Source: Pistricoccus aurantiacus (GTDB lineage: Bacteria > Pseudomonadota > Gammaproteobacteria > Pseudomonadales > Halomonadaceae). From it: a DNA stretch of 64,000 nucleotides. The position numbers and the translations under genes are program-made. The stretch lies in the NCBI RefSeq assembly GCF_042682565.1, contig NZ_JBHUIC010000028.1; one strand, given 5' to 3'. Every line of letters starts with the position of its first letter. Within the stretch, counting starts at the first letter, position 1. Positions 41,903-51,460 of this stretch are shown one piece after another. The notes under the pieces are model-generated. The model did not search any database. It had not been told where the DNA came from and was given only the letters and a program-made list of their open reading frames with translations.

Positions 41903-42951
41903 TGAGCGAAACGACCCAGCCCAAGGAACGCCTGCTGATCGTCTGCCCCGGGCGCGGTACCTACAACCAGGCGGAGTGGGGCACCCTGACGCGCCACGCC
42001 GCCGGTAGCGACTGGATTGCGCGTTTCGATGCGCTTCGCAGCGAGCAGGGCCAGCCCTCCCTCAGCGAACTCGACGGCGAGACCCCGTTTCGTCTGAGTC
42101 TGCACGGCCGTGGCGATCACGCCTCGCCGCTGATCTACGCCTGTGCCCTGGCGGACGCGTTGGCTATCGACCGGGAGCGTTACGAGATCTGCGCCGTGAC
42201 CGGCAACTCCATGGGCTGGTACATCGCCCTGGCCCTCGGCGGCGCGCTCGCCCAGGACGACGCCTTCACGCTGATCAACACCATGGGTCACCTGATGCAG
42301 ACCACCCTCAACGGCGGTCAGCTGCTCTATCCCTGGGTCGACGACCAGTGGCGGCCCCAGCCCGAGCGTCGCCGGGAACTGCTGGCGCTGATCGAGACCC
42401 TGCACGGCCAGGACGGCAGCGAGCTTTATCTCTCCATCGACCTCGGCGGCATGCTGGTGTTCGGCGGCAACGAGCCGGGACTCAAGCGCCTTGCCGAGGA
42501 ACTGCCGCCGCTGGAGCGCTTCCCCCTGCGCCTGCATCAGCACGCCGCCTTCCACACGCCGATGCAGGAAGGCGTCAAAACCGAAGCCAGAACGCGCCTG
42601 CCGGCGACGCCGTTTCAGGCACCCGACGTACCGCTGATCGACGGCCGCGGCAAGCTCTGGACCCCCTGGAGCACTGATCCTGAAATGTTGTGGGACTACA
42701 CCCTCGGCGAACAGCTGGTGACGCCTTACGACTTCACCACCGCCCTCAAGGTCGGCCTGCGCGAATTCGCCCCGGACCGCATCGTCATCACCGGCCCCGG
42801 TGCCACCCTCGGCGGCGCCGTCGCCCAGGCGCTGATCCAGCTCAACTGGTGGGGCCTCGACAACAAGGCGTCGTTCCAGGCCATGCAGCAGGACGACCCA
42901 AGGCTGATCAGCATGGGCATAGAGGAGCAGCGGGAGTGGTTGGTGGGGTAG
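41902..42951 (+). CDS. FabD-like acyltransferase without the malonate-binding arginine
   Basis: 349 residues, malonyl-CoA:ACP transacylase fold. The nucleophile elbow is TGNSMGW (Ser103; His of GHSxG is Asn) and the catalytic His218 lies in AAFHTPMQ. The residue aligned with Arg117 of E. coli FabD, 25 residues after Ser, is Met128 (INTMGHLMQ). Loss of this arginine usually means the enzyme transfers monocarboxylic acyl groups rather than malonyl. Coupled to a 2-oxoacid dehydrogenase E1, it may load branched acyl groups on a carrier. That is inference. Confidence 0.75.
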   Translation: MSETTQPKERLLIVCPGRGTYNQAEWGTLTRHAAGSDWIARFDALRSEQGQPSLSELDGETPFRLSLHGRGDHASPLIYACALADALAIDRERYEICAVTGNSMGWYIALALGGALAQDDAFTLINTMGHLMQTTLNGGQLLYPWVDDQWRPQPERRRELLALIETLHGQDGSELYLSIDLGGMLVFGGNEPGLKRLAEELPPLERFPLRLHQHAAFHTPMQEGVKTEARTRLPATPFQAPDVPLIDGRGKLWTPWSTDPEMLWDYTLGEQLVTPYDFTTALKVGLREFAPDRIVITGPGATLGGAVAQALIQLNWWGLDNKASFQAMQQDDPRLISMGIEEQREWLVG

Positions 42952-43153
42952 GCGTATGGGCAACTGGTTGTTTGCGACCAAAACGGCCATGTCGAAAAAT
43001 GCAATAGGCACGCTCATCCGTGTTAAACAGCCGGTGCGTTTATCCAAGAGCTCGCCGCTTGATGACTTTTAGATGCTAGTGGTTTGAGGTAAGTATGCAA
43101 GACGTTGGAACCGGAGAAAGCGTATCACTTACTAACTTGAAAAGGATCCTATC

Positions 43154-43984
43154 GTGAATAAGACCGTCTTGATCACTGGCGCGACGTCCGGTATGGGCAA
43201 GGAAACCGCACTGCTGCTGGCCGAACATGGGTATACCGTATATGCCGGCGTAAGAAACGCCAGTCAGGAACTAATGGATGAAGCTGAAAAGCGCGGCGTC
43301 AAACTTAATACCGTGACCCTTGACGTACAGAATACAGCGTCCATTCAGAAAGCCGTCCAGCTTGTTATGGCCAAGGAAGGTAGGATCGACGTCTTGGTAA
43401 ACAATGCGGGTTTCGGGCTTCTTGCGACGCTGGAGGAAGGGACGGATGAGGAAATATTCCAGCAATTCGACGTGAATGTCTTTGGTCTCATCAAGATGAC
43501 CAGGGAAGTCCTCCCACACATGCGGGAAGCGCAAGCTGGTGTGGTGATTAATATTTCTTCCTTCCTTGGGAAAATGGGGCTGCCCTTGCTGTCTCATTAC
43601 AATGCCAGCAAATATGCCGTCGAAGGTATTACCGATTCCTTGAGGTTTGAGGTCGCTCCCTTTGGTATAAGAGTGCACTCTGTCCTGGCGGGCTTGTTTG
43701 GAACCAACTTCGTGAAAAAAGGACTTGTCGCCAACAGCAGAACAACCAGTGAAGACTCCCCCTACAAAGAGCTGGTGTCTCATTTCGCCCCGATTGTGGC
43801 TAAGGCAATCAACGACGGCCCTGATCCTCTGCCTATCGCGCAGGCCGTGAAGAATATTATCGAGAATGATGCCAGCGATATTGCCGTTGAGGTCGGCAAG
43901 GAGCCAGAACAGTTCGTGCCAATGCGCAAGAGCATGGATGACAAGGCGTTCGAAGAAAAAGTAAAGGAAACGTTTGGCTTATAA
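43154..43984 (+). CDS. Short-chain dehydrogenase/reductase
   Basis: 276 residues, classical SDR: TGATSGMGKETALLLAEHG cofactor motif, NNAGFG, catalytic Ser in ISSFLGKMG and YNASKYAVEG. GTG start at 43154, AAAGGA seven bases upstream. The substrate is not predictable; similar proteins reduce sterols or 3-oxoacyl compounds. Base composition is less GC-rich than most of the window, a hint of transfer. Divergent or isolated, with 200 gene-free bases before it. Confidence 0.88.
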   Translation: MNKTVLITGATSGMGKETALLLAEHGYTVYAGVRNASQELMDEAEKRGVKLNTVTLDVQNTASIQKAVQLVMAKEGRIDVLVNNAGFGLLATLEEGTDEEIFQQFDVNVFGLIKMTREVLPHMREAQAGVVINISSFLGKMGLPLLSHYNASKYAVEGITDSLRFEVAPFGIRVHSVLAGLFGTNFVKKGLVANSRTTSEDSPYKELVSHFAPIVAKAINDGPDPLPIAQAVKNIIENDASDIAVEVGKEPEQFVPMRKSMDDKAFEEKVKETFGL

Positions 43985-44086
43985 GTAGGGTTGGGGGAAA
44001 ACGATCTGCTTTGCACAGATAACCCGGCTGTCTCATAGCGTACGACATAACCTTACCGCAATGTTGATAAAAGGAGTGTATTGTCC

Positions 44087-44521
44087 ATGAATCCAAGGTC
44101 ATCTAATCTTGCTGTCGGTGTTTTGCTATCCACCTCTATAGCATTGGCGGGATGCGTCAGCGGCGGTACTTCGAGTTCCAAAAGCTCGAGCGCCAGCCAA
44201 GCCGGTGATTTGCAGTTTGAACAAAGGACTTACCGGTACACCTGCGATAATAATCAAGCAATAGAAGCAAGGTACGTGACAACACAAGACGGTGAGGAGT
44301 CTGGCCCTGTCTTTCTCGTACTTGAATACAAAGATCAACTCTTTGGCCTTGCGCCTGCAGTATCGGCCAGTGGCAGTCGTTATATCGGGCACGCAGGTTT
44401 AACCACAGGCTCAGGCCTGGAGTGGTGGGGTAAGGGCGATGAAGCTTGGTTGAGTCGTTTCACCGGTGACAATGCCCAGGACACCGAGCGACTGCAGACA
44501 TGCCGTCTTGATGAGTCTTGA
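44087..44521 (+). CDS. MliC-like lysozyme-inhibitor lipoprotein
   Basis: 144 residues with lipobox IALAGC. The mature domain has YRYTCDNNQAIEARY, LAPAVSASGSRYIGHAG, WWGKGDEAWLSRF and a final Cys in LQTCRLDES, the pattern of MliC/PliC C-type lysozyme inhibitors with the SxSGxxY loop that blocks the lysozyme active site. Start at 44087 has AAAGGAG ten bases upstream; a TTG two codons earlier is possible. Follows the SDR by about 100 bases. Confidence 0.8.
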   Translation: MNPRSSNLAVGVLLSTSIALAGCVSGGTSSSKSSSASQAGDLQFEQRTYRYTCDNNQAIEARYVTTQDGEESGPVFLVLEYKDQLFGLAPAVSASGSRYIGHAGLTTGSGLEWWGKGDEAWLSRFTGDNAQDTERLQTCRLDES

Positions 44522-44681
44522 ACGAGACGTCTAACGTGTTATACGCAGACAAGGTTTCCGTTTCAGCGGACCCTTGTCCGGCCATCGCCTTGAGCAACTT
44601 CCAATCTTTAGGCGTCATGGTTTGTTACAGCGAGTCGGATCATGCGGCCTCAACCGATCAAACTGAGTGACATGGAGAACC

Positions 44682-46148
44682 ATGAGCAATAGTCAGGACG
44701 CCACTGGTATCGAAGGGAAGCAAAGTTTTTTCGGTCAGCCCCGGCCGCTTGTGACGTTATTCGGCATGGAAGTGTGGGAACGCTTTTCCTTCTATGGCAT
44801 GCAAGCGATCCTGCTGATCTACCTGTATTACGAGGCATCCCGGGGCGGGCTGGGCATCAGTCAGCCGGTCGCCATTGGTATCGTGGGAGCCTATGGGAGC
44901 AGTGTCTATCTGGCGGCGATCATCGGGGGCTGGTTTGCCGATCGCGTATTCGGTGCGGAGCGCACGCTTTTCTATTCCGGCATCATCGTCATGCTTGGCC
45001 ATATTGCCTTGGCGATCTTGCCGAGTGTGTATGGCGTTGCCACTGGCTTGATTCTCGTGGCCCTCGGCAGCGGAGGCGTAAAGGCGACCTGCTCCTCGCT
45101 GGTCGGCTCATTGTACGAGGCGGGAAGTCCGAAGCGCGATGCGGGCTTTTCCATTTTCTATCTCGGCATCAACATAGGAGGATTCGCCGGGCCGCTGCTG
45201 ACAGGATTGCTGCAGCAGAACGCTGGCTTTCATTACGGTTTCGGTCTCGCCGCTATCGGTATGGCGATCGGGCTTTTCCAGTACGCCTCCGGGCGCAAGC
45301 AGCTCCCGGATTCTCAAAGAGTGCCGCCGACTCCCCTGGAAGATGGCAGCATCAAATACTATGCCGCCGGTGGCATTCTGGCCGTTGCCATCCTGCTGGC
45401 AGTCATCGCGTTAGGCTGGGTCCGCGCGGACAATCTGTCAGGCGTGCTGCTGGGTGTCATCGCCATTGCCGCCGCTGGCTACTTCTATATCATTCTGCGC
45501 TCGAGCCGAATATCCGCCGAAGAGCGTGGGCGTGTCTATGCCTTCGTACCGCTTTTTCTGACCAGTGCCGCCTATTGGGCACTGTACAGTCAGTCCTACA
45601 CCGTGATCACGGCGTTCTTCGATCAGCGGGTGGATCGCGGCGTTCTCGGGTGGACGGTTCCCGTGGGCTGGCTGGTATCGGCTCAGGCACTGACCATCAT
45701 CGTTTTCTCCGGTGTCTTCGCCTGGCTTTGGACGGCGCTCGGGAAGCGCCAGCCGACTTCCGCCGGCAAGTTCGTGATTGCGATGTTCATTATCGGGTTC
45801 ACTTTCCTGGGCTACCTTCCGTATCTGGGTGCCCAGGGGGCGAACATGCCGCTCGCCATGCTGGTTGTTCTCCTGCTCGGCTTTACCGCCTCCGAGCTAT
45901 GCCTGTCGCCCATCGGCCTCTCGGTATCGACCAAGCTCGCACCCAAGGCGTTTCAGACACAGATGCTTGCGCTCTTTTTCATGTCCCTGGCGCTGGGGTT
46001 TGCCGCCGGGGGCAAACTGGGCACCTTTTATACGGAAGACACCGAAGTGGCCTACTTCATTGCCATGGCCGTGATCGGAGTGTTGACCGCGGTCTTGTTG
46101 CTGGCCTGCCTGCCTTTCATCAAGAAAGCGATGCAAGGCGCGGACTGA
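44682..46148 (+). CDS. POT/PTR2 family proton-dependent oligopeptide transporter
   Basis: 488 residues, about 14 membrane helices. MEVWERFSFYGMQAILLIYLY is the ExxERFxYYG-type proton-coupling motif; RDAGFSIFYLGINIGGFAGPLL is the PTR2 signature. SASELC-like TASELCLSPIGLSVSTKLAP matches helix 10. Imports di/tripeptides with protons. GGAG six bases before the ATG. The peptidase-like hydrolase follows in 34 bases, a logical uptake-and-cleave pair. Confidence 0.92.
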   Translation: MSNSQDATGIEGKQSFFGQPRPLVTLFGMEVWERFSFYGMQAILLIYLYYEASRGGLGISQPVAIGIVGAYGSSVYLAAIIGGWFADRVFGAERTLFYSGIIVMLGHIALAILPSVYGVATGLILVALGSGGVKATCSSLVGSLYEAGSPKRDAGFSIFYLGINIGGFAGPLLTGLLQQNAGFHYGFGLAAIGMAIGLFQYASGRKQLPDSQRVPPTPLEDGSIKYYAAGGILAVAILLAVIALGWVRADNLSGVLLGVIAIAAAGYFYIILRSSRISAEERGRVYAFVPLFLTSAAYWALYSQSYTVITAFFDQRVDRGVLGWTVPVGWLVSAQALTIIVFSGVFAWLWTALGKRQPTSAGKFVIAMFIIGFTFLGYLPYLGAQGANMPLAMLVVLLLGFTASELCLSPIGLSVSTKLAPKAFQTQMLALFFMSLALGFAAGGKLGTFYTEDTEVAYFIAMAVIGVLTAVLLLACLPFIKKAMQGAD

Positions 46149-46182
46149 GCATTGGCGGTCCACTCGCTGGTAGGAAGCACGG

Positions 46183-47484
46183 ATGGAGAACCCCGGCATG
46201 AAACACGACGAATACACCCTGCCCGGACTGCACGTCATCGATCGCTACGTGGAAGTGCCACTGGATTGGAGGAATGCCGAGAGCAATGAGAAGATCCTGG
46301 TCTTCTTTCGCGAAGTCTGCCATCCCGCAAAAAGGAATGACCGTCTCCCGCTGCTGGTATTTCTTCAAGGCGGCCCCGGCGGCAAGTCGCCTCGGCCCAC
46401 GAAGGATGATCCCGTCTGGTTATCGGAAGCGATAAAGCAATACCGTGTCATCCTGCCGGATCAGCGAGGAACCGGGCGCAGTGCCAGAATTACCGCTGCC
46501 ACGATGGAGAAGATGAGCGACCCGGAGACTGGCGCCAACTATCTCTCCCATTTCGATGCCCATGCCGTTGTCGCGGATCTGGAATATATCAGGAAGACCG
46601 TTTACCAGGATGTCACCTGGGAAACCCTGGGCCAGAGTTACGGCGGCTTTCTGACCTTGACCTATCTTTCCCATGCACCCGAAGGCCTGGCGAAATGCTA
46701 TATCGCCGGCGGCCTCCCGAGCCTGTCACCGGATGCCGGCGAGGTCTATCGGCGTACCTACCGCCGGGTAGCGAGGAAGATGGAGGCCTACTATGCGCGC
46801 TATCCCTCCGACAGCGAGACCCTCGATGACATCGCGGATCATATCCGCGCCAACCAGCCCCGCTTGCCGAACGGAGATATCCTCACCGTCCGGCGTTTTC
46901 AGACGCTGGGGCTATTGCTGGGCATGGGCGACGGGCCGGAGAAACTGCACTGGCTGATAGAAGAGGCCTTCACCAGCGAGAAGAAGGAAGCATTGAACCG
47001 TCATTTTCTCAACGAGGTGATGACGTTGACCGGCCTGGATGAAAATCCCTTGTTCGCCGCCTTGCATGAGCATATCTACGCGACGCCTGACGCTGAATAT
47101 GCCTGGGCGGCGGAGCGCGAGCGAGAGCATCATCATGAATTCTCGCAGGAACATCGTCCGCTTTACCTTACCGGCGAGATGATCTACCCATGGATGTTCG
47201 AAGAGATAAGCGCGTTAAAGCCTTTCCGTGACGGCGTCCACGCGCTTGCGGGCAAACGCCTGACCAAGCCTTTCTATGATCGAGAGCGGCTGGCTCACAA
47301 CAGTGTTCCCGTGGCCGCGGCCATCTACTTCGACGACATGTACGTGGATGCAGGCCTGTCCGTCGAAACCGCCGAAGTGGTCGATAACCTGGCGTATTGG
47401 ATGACCAACGAATTCGAGCACGACGGCTTACGCCAGGACCCGAAAGTCTTCAAGAAACTGGTATCCCTTCTGGAAGACTGCTGA
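46183..47484 (+). CDS. Proline iminopeptidase-like alpha/beta hydrolase
   Basis: 433 residues, S33 peptidase family, long form. FLQGGPGGKSPRP is the oxyanion HGGPG-type motif, LPDQRGTGRSA the DQRGxGxS, and TLGQSYGGFLTL carries the nucleophile Ser; a C-terminal IYFDDMYVDAGLS gives the Asp region. It releases N-terminal residues, especially proline, from peptides. Start at 46183 (AGGAAG upstream) or 46198. Probably cotranscribed with the peptide transporter. Confidence 0.88.
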   Translation: MENPGMKHDEYTLPGLHVIDRYVEVPLDWRNAESNEKILVFFREVCHPAKRNDRLPLLVFLQGGPGGKSPRPTKDDPVWLSEAIKQYRVILPDQRGTGRSARITAATMEKMSDPETGANYLSHFDAHAVVADLEYIRKTVYQDVTWETLGQSYGGFLTLTYLSHAPEGLAKCYIAGGLPSLSPDAGEVYRRTYRRVARKMEAYYARYPSDSETLDDIADHIRANQPRLPNGDILTVRRFQTLGLLLGMGDGPEKLHWLIEEAFTSEKKEALNRHFLNEVMTLTGLDENPLFAALHEHIYATPDAEYAWAAEREREHHHEFSQEHRPLYLTGEMIYPWMFEEISALKPFRDGVHALAGKRLTKPFYDRERLAHNSVPVAAAIYFDDMYVDAGLSVETAEVVDNLAYWMTNEFEHDGLRQDPKVFKKLVSLLEDC

Positions 47485-47496
47485 TCCCGCCATCCC

Positions 47497-48546
47497 TCAG
47501 TCCACGGTGCGATGACGGCTGGTGAGGATATGGTGTAGCCCATCGCAGTTCACCATGGGATCGTCCCGGTTGATGATGATATCCGAGCGGGCCAGCACAT
47601 GGGCCTTGCCGGTAATGGTGTTGTCTACCACGTCGTGATTGCCGTCCCGGCGGGCGCGAGTGAGCTCGCCGATGAAACCGGAATCGCGCAGCGATACGGT
47701 TTCCAGCCTGTCTCCCGGCTGAACAAGGCCTTCATGATGCATCAGGGCCAGCCGCGCCGAGGTACCGGTGCCGGTGGTGCTGCGACAGATCACGTTTTCG
47801 TGGACATAGGTGGCGGAGCGGGAGCGGTAGAACCCCTCGGCCACCTGCTCGACTGGCCCCATGAAGTGCAGAAACGGCAGCGGCCCTACATCCCCCAGGG
47901 TGTAGTGGGAGAAACCGCCGCGAATCTGCAGCGCTTCGACGATGGCATGGGCGCATCGTGCCAGCCGCCGTTCCTCGTCTCGGGTCAGGGCAAAGCCCAG
48001 CTCGGCGGCGTCCACCAGGGCGTAAAAGCCGCCGCTGTAGGCGATGCTGTAGGTCACCTCGCCAATTGAAGGCACTTGGATGCTGGCGCGGTAGGTGTCG
48101 ATATAGGTGGGCAGGCCTTCGCAGGTGATCGCTTCCACCACGCCGTTTTCCACCCGCGCCTCGATATTCACCAGTCCCGCCGGTGACTCCAGCACGAAGT
48201 GCTGATGACCTTCCTGCTTGGGGATCATGCCGTTTTCCAGCAGGGCGGTGGCAGTGCAGATCGTGTTGGAGCCGGAATAGATCGGGTAGCCCATCACCTC
48301 CATGATGATATAGCCCATCCGGGCCTCGGGGTGCGTGGCGGGAACGATCAGATCCACGGACATTTCGGGGATGCCGTAAGGCTCGTTCAGCAACAGTTTG
48401 CGCAGGCCGTCCGCGTCGTCGCGCAGATATTCCATCTGCTGGCGAACCGTCGTGCCGGGAAGCGGATCGATGCCACCGACGACAATACGGCTGACGTCAC
48501 CCCCGGCATGAGTATCGATTAACTGCAGGCTGAGTTCGGCGCTCAT
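47497..48546 (-). CDS. Proline racemase/hydroxyproline epimerase family protein with Ser/Thr in place of both cysteines
   Basis: 349 residues. Family start LQLIDTHAGGDVSRIVVGG and NTITGKAHV are present. The first catalytic Cys (MCGH) is YSGSNTIC, the second (SPCGTG) is CRSTTGTGTSA. Known enzymes have Cys/Cys (racemase, epimerase), Ser/Cys (some epimerases) or Cys/Thr (trans-3-hydroxyproline dehydratase); Ser/Thr should not racemise by the two-thiol mechanism, so reaction is open. GGAGG ten bases before the ATG at 48546. ATGA overlap with the upstream MDR gene indicates an operon. Confidence 0.85.
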   Translation of the reverse strand: MSAELSLQLIDTHAGGDVSRIVVGGIDPLPGTTVRQQMEYLRDDADGLRKLLLNEPYGIPEMSVDLIVPATHPEARMGYIIMEVMGYPIYSGSNTICTATALLENGMIPKQEGHQHFVLESPAGLVNIEARVENGVVEAITCEGLPTYIDTYRASIQVPSIGEVTYSIAYSGGFYALVDAAELGFALTRDEERRLARCAHAIVEALQIRGGFSHYTLGDVGPLPFLHFMGPVEQVAEGFYRSRSATYVHENVICRSTTGTGTSARLALMHHEGLVQPGDRLETVSLRDSGFIGELTRARRDGNHDVVDNTITGKAHVLARSDIIINRDDPMVNCDGLHHILTSRHRTVD

Positions 48547-49718
48547 GGGAATTCCTCCAGAGCAAAGGGCGCGCCGTGAGTTTGCCACTGCGCGTCCGGG
48601 ACAATCACGATCTTGCCCAGGTAGCCGCTGTCGCGATTGACGAAGTAGGTTTCCGCTTCGCGCAGTTCGGATAGCTTGAACGCCGCGTGCAGTACCGGCT
48701 TGAGCTCACCGCTGCGAATCCACGTCACCAGCTGTTCCGCCTCTTCTCGGGTGCCGTGGGAGACACCGAAGATCCGCACCTGGTACAGATAGATACGTGT
48801 CCAAAGTACCTCGCTGACGTTCCCGCCGCTGGCGCCGGCGATGGAAAGGCGCGGATAGCTTTCCCGGGCCCTCATGTCGAAGATCATGGCGTCGATGAAG
48901 CGGTCTGTCATCTCGCCGCCCACCAGATCCATAACCGCGTCGATGGGGCGATCCCCGGTCACCGCCCGCACCCGATCGGTGAAGTCCCGCATGTTCGAAC
49001 GATCCAGCACCGCTTCCGCCCCCAGGGCGAGCAGTGCATCCGCTTTATCCTGCTGACTCAGCGCATAGGGAATCGCCCCCAGAAGCCGACATAGCTGAAT
49101 CAATGCCGTGCCCACACCACCGCTGGCACCGGTGACCAGCACGCGCTCGCCGGCCTTGACTCCCGCTGCATTGAGCATGCGCAGGGCAGTCTGGTAGGAA
49201 CACATGCCCATTGCCGCCAGCTCTGCATCTGCCAGATCTGGATTGTCCACGGCATGAAACTGATTCGCCGGCACGGCGATATACTCGGCAAAACCGCCGT
49301 CGGCGCCGTGGCCGTAGTAATCCGGAGTGAGGTTGATATCGCGCCGCTCGTCCGCGTAGAGATTGAAGTCCAGCAGGCCACGCTGGCCAAGGCGCGCGTC
49401 GCTCACGCCATCCCCCACCGCGACCACGCGCCCCACCACATCCGCGCCCTGAATACGCGGAAAGGTCAGAGTCGGCGAGCCGCCCATCTGAAACGATGTC
49501 ATCTCGTCCTTATCCTTGGTGGGGTAGAGGCCCTCGCGGGCCTTGCGGTCGGTGTTGTTTTTCGCCGTCGCGGTGACCTGTACCAGCACCTCGCCCCTGG
49601 CGGGCTCGGGCGTTGGCACGTCCTGACGATAAACCAGCTTGTCGATGCCGCCGTGGCCGGTCAGCAGCATGGCCGCCATCTGACTGGGCACCTTTTCCGG
49701 GATGGGACGAGTCGCCAT
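48543..49718 (-). CDS. MDR-superfamily zinc-free alcohol dehydrogenase / quinone oxidoreductase-like
   Basis: 391 residues, GroES-like N-domain (25-170) and Rossmann domain with ASGGVGTALIQLCRLLGA. QGADVVGRVVAVGDGV is typical; the zinc-binding Cys/His set of true alcohol dehydrogenases is not evident, so it is more like quinone oxidoreductase or crotonyl-CoA reductase relatives. MATRPIPEKVP at 49718 has AAGGAGA seven bases upstream. Translationally coupled to the racemase-like gene, so it may oxidise or reduce its product. Confidence 0.85.
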   Translation of the reverse strand: MATRPIPEKVPSQMAAMLLTGHGGIDKLVYRQDVPTPEPARGEVLVQVTATAKNNTDRKAREGLYPTKDKDEMTSFQMGGSPTLTFPRIQGADVVGRVVAVGDGVSDARLGQRGLLDFNLYADERRDINLTPDYYGHGADGGFAEYIAVPANQFHAVDNPDLADAELAAMGMCSYQTALRMLNAAGVKAGERVLVTGASGGVGTALIQLCRLLGAIPYALSQQDKADALLALGAEAVLDRSNMRDFTDRVRAVTGDRPIDAVMDLVGGEMTDRFIDAMIFDMRARESYPRLSIAGASGGNVSEVLWTRIYLYQVRIFGVSHGTREEAEQLVTWIRSGELKPVLHAAFKLSELREAETYFVNRDSGYLGKIVIVPDAQWQTHGAPFALEEFP

Positions 49719-49887
49719 AGCTTGTCTCCTTGTATCGACCACCGTATCGACTACGACAATAGCAAATTTGCCCGGATCAACCGAAAATCCCGCTCGCCGG
49801 CTGGATCGTTGATGGTAGAAGTGTCATGGTCACACGCCGAATGCGATGATCGACAGTCGCAATGTCTGAAGGTGGAGAAAATCTGTC

Positions 49888-50565
49888 ATGGCTATCACGC
49901 GTCGCCAACTCTTGAAGCGAAGCACCTGGCTCGCCGTTTCCGCGCCCTTGGCCCTGAAGGCAACGCTGGCGAGCGCCTTGCCGAGCCAGTCTTCGGCGGC
50001 CGTCGGCTTGAAGGAGAGCGTGGTGATCTACGGCGATCAATTCAACGCCTCGCGGCTGGGCCAGGCGTTTCGTGACTCTGGCCGACTGCCGCACTACGCC
50101 GGGGAGTTCACGGCTCGCGGCGAAAAAACCGCTTCGGGCCAACTGATCGCCGGCTTTACCGACGAGATGGGACTCGTACTGCTTGATGACGCTCTGCAAG
50201 GTCGCCATGGACAGCTCCTCGCCGTGGGCCGTCACCGCGAGCAAGCCGGTGGCAATAGCGAGCATTGGTTGCAAAGCTATATGGATGAAAGCCGCGCCGA
50301 TAACGCGTCGATTTTCGCCGGCTTCGCCACCCGTCATCCCGATGGTGGACGCGTCTGCTGGCATCTGCATCGTTCCGGCGGAGGGCTGGCGCTTGAAGAC
50401 GTCCAGGCGCCGCGCCGCTGGCAGGATTCGTTGGGAATTTACTATGCGAGCCTGATCGGATGCGAAGCCGCATCGCAACGATGCGGAGAATGGCAGTCCA
50501 GCCAAGGTGTGCCCGGTGTTTCCGACGCCGCGACACCGATCATCAGCTTTCTGGCGCGGACTTGA
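49888..50565 (+). CDS. Exported protein with Tat-like signal, unknown
   Basis: 225 residues. N-terminal ITRRQLLKRSTWLAVSAP fits a twin-arginine signal (RRxLLK), cleavage probably near residue 30. The rest has no domain I recognise; five acidic or polar stretches, WHLHRSGGGL, and Cys in LIGCEAASQRCGEW. GGAG eleven bases upstream. The gene lies between an MDR operon and moxR, on its own. Possible cofactor-binding Tat substrate. Confidence 0.6.
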   Translation: MAITRRQLLKRSTWLAVSAPLALKATLASALPSQSSAAVGLKESVVIYGDQFNASRLGQAFRDSGRLPHYAGEFTARGEKTASGQLIAGFTDEMGLVLLDDALQGRHGQLLAVGRHREQAGGNSEHWLQSYMDESRADNASIFAGFATRHPDGGRVCWHLHRSGGGLALEDVQAPRRWQDSLGIYYASLIGCEAASQRCGEWQSSQGVPGVSDAATPIISFLART

Positions 50566-50611
50566 GTACACTCCCTGGCATTCTTCCGATTCCTTTTGAT
50601 ACGAGGCCAAG

Positions 50612-51457
50612 ATGGCATTCGATTCCACTTCCACCTACGTGGCCACGGAGGCCTTGAAGCAGGCGGTGAACGCCGCCGTGACCCTCCAGCGCCCGCTGCT
50701 GATCAAGGGCGAGCCGGGCACCGGCAAGACCCTGCTCGCGGAGGAACTGGCGGCCTCCCTGGATACCCCGCTGATCACCTGGCATATCAAGTCCTCCACC
50801 AAGGCGGCCCAGGGGCTCTACGAATACGACGCGGTGAGCCGGCTGCGGGATTCCCAACTGGGCATCGAGGGGGTGGAGAACGTCGCCAACTACATCCGCC
50901 CGGGCAAGCTGTGGGAGGCCTTCACCGCGGACCGGCGGGTGGTGCTGCTGATCGACGAGATCGACAAGGCGGACATCGAGTTTCCCAACGATCTGCTCCA
51001 GGAACTCGATCGCATGGAGTTCCACGTCTACGAGACCGGCGAGACTGTCGCCGCGGAACACCGACCGATCATCGTCATCACCTCCAACAACGAGAAGGAG
51101 CTGCCGGACGCCTTCCTGCGCCGCTGCTTCTTCCACTACATCGAGTTTCCGGATCGTCAGACCATGCAGCGCATCATCGATGTGCACTTCCCGGCTATCG
51201 CGCCGAGGCTGGTCAGCGAAGCGTTGGAAGTGTTCTTCGATCTGCGCGATACACCGGGGCTCAAGAAGAAGCCTTCCACCTCGGAACTGGTGGACTGGCT
51301 GAAACTGCTGATGGCGGATCAGCTGGCGGAAGAAGCGCTTTATCAGCGCAACCCGGTAAAGGCGATTCCGCCGCTCGCCGGCGCTCTGGTCAAGAACGAG
51401 CAGGATACTCATCTGCTGGAACGGTTGGCCTTCATGCTGCGTCGTCAGGGGCGCTAA
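50612..51457 (+). CDS. MoxR family AAA+ ATPase
   Basis: 281 residues. Walker A GEPGTGKTLL, Walker B VVLLIDEIDKAD, sensor VITSNNEKELPDAFLRRCFFHY. MoxR ATPases with VWA partners act as chaperones that activate or insert cofactors into other enzymes. The stop is four bases before the VWA gene, so they form a pair. GAGG six bases upstream of the ATG. Confidence 0.94.
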   Translation: MAFDSTSTYVATEALKQAVNAAVTLQRPLLIKGEPGTGKTLLAEELAASLDTPLITWHIKSSTKAAQGLYEYDAVSRLRDSQLGIEGVENVANYIRPGKLWEAFTADRRVVLLIDEIDKADIEFPNDLLQELDRMEFHVYETGETVAAEHRPIIVITSNNEKELPDAFLRRCFFHYIEFPDRQTMQRIIDVHFPAIAPRLVSEALEVFFDLRDTPGLKKKPSTSELVDWLKLLMADQLAEEALYQRNPVKAIPPLAGALVKNEQDTHLLERLAFMLRRQGR

Positions 51458-51460
51458 GCC

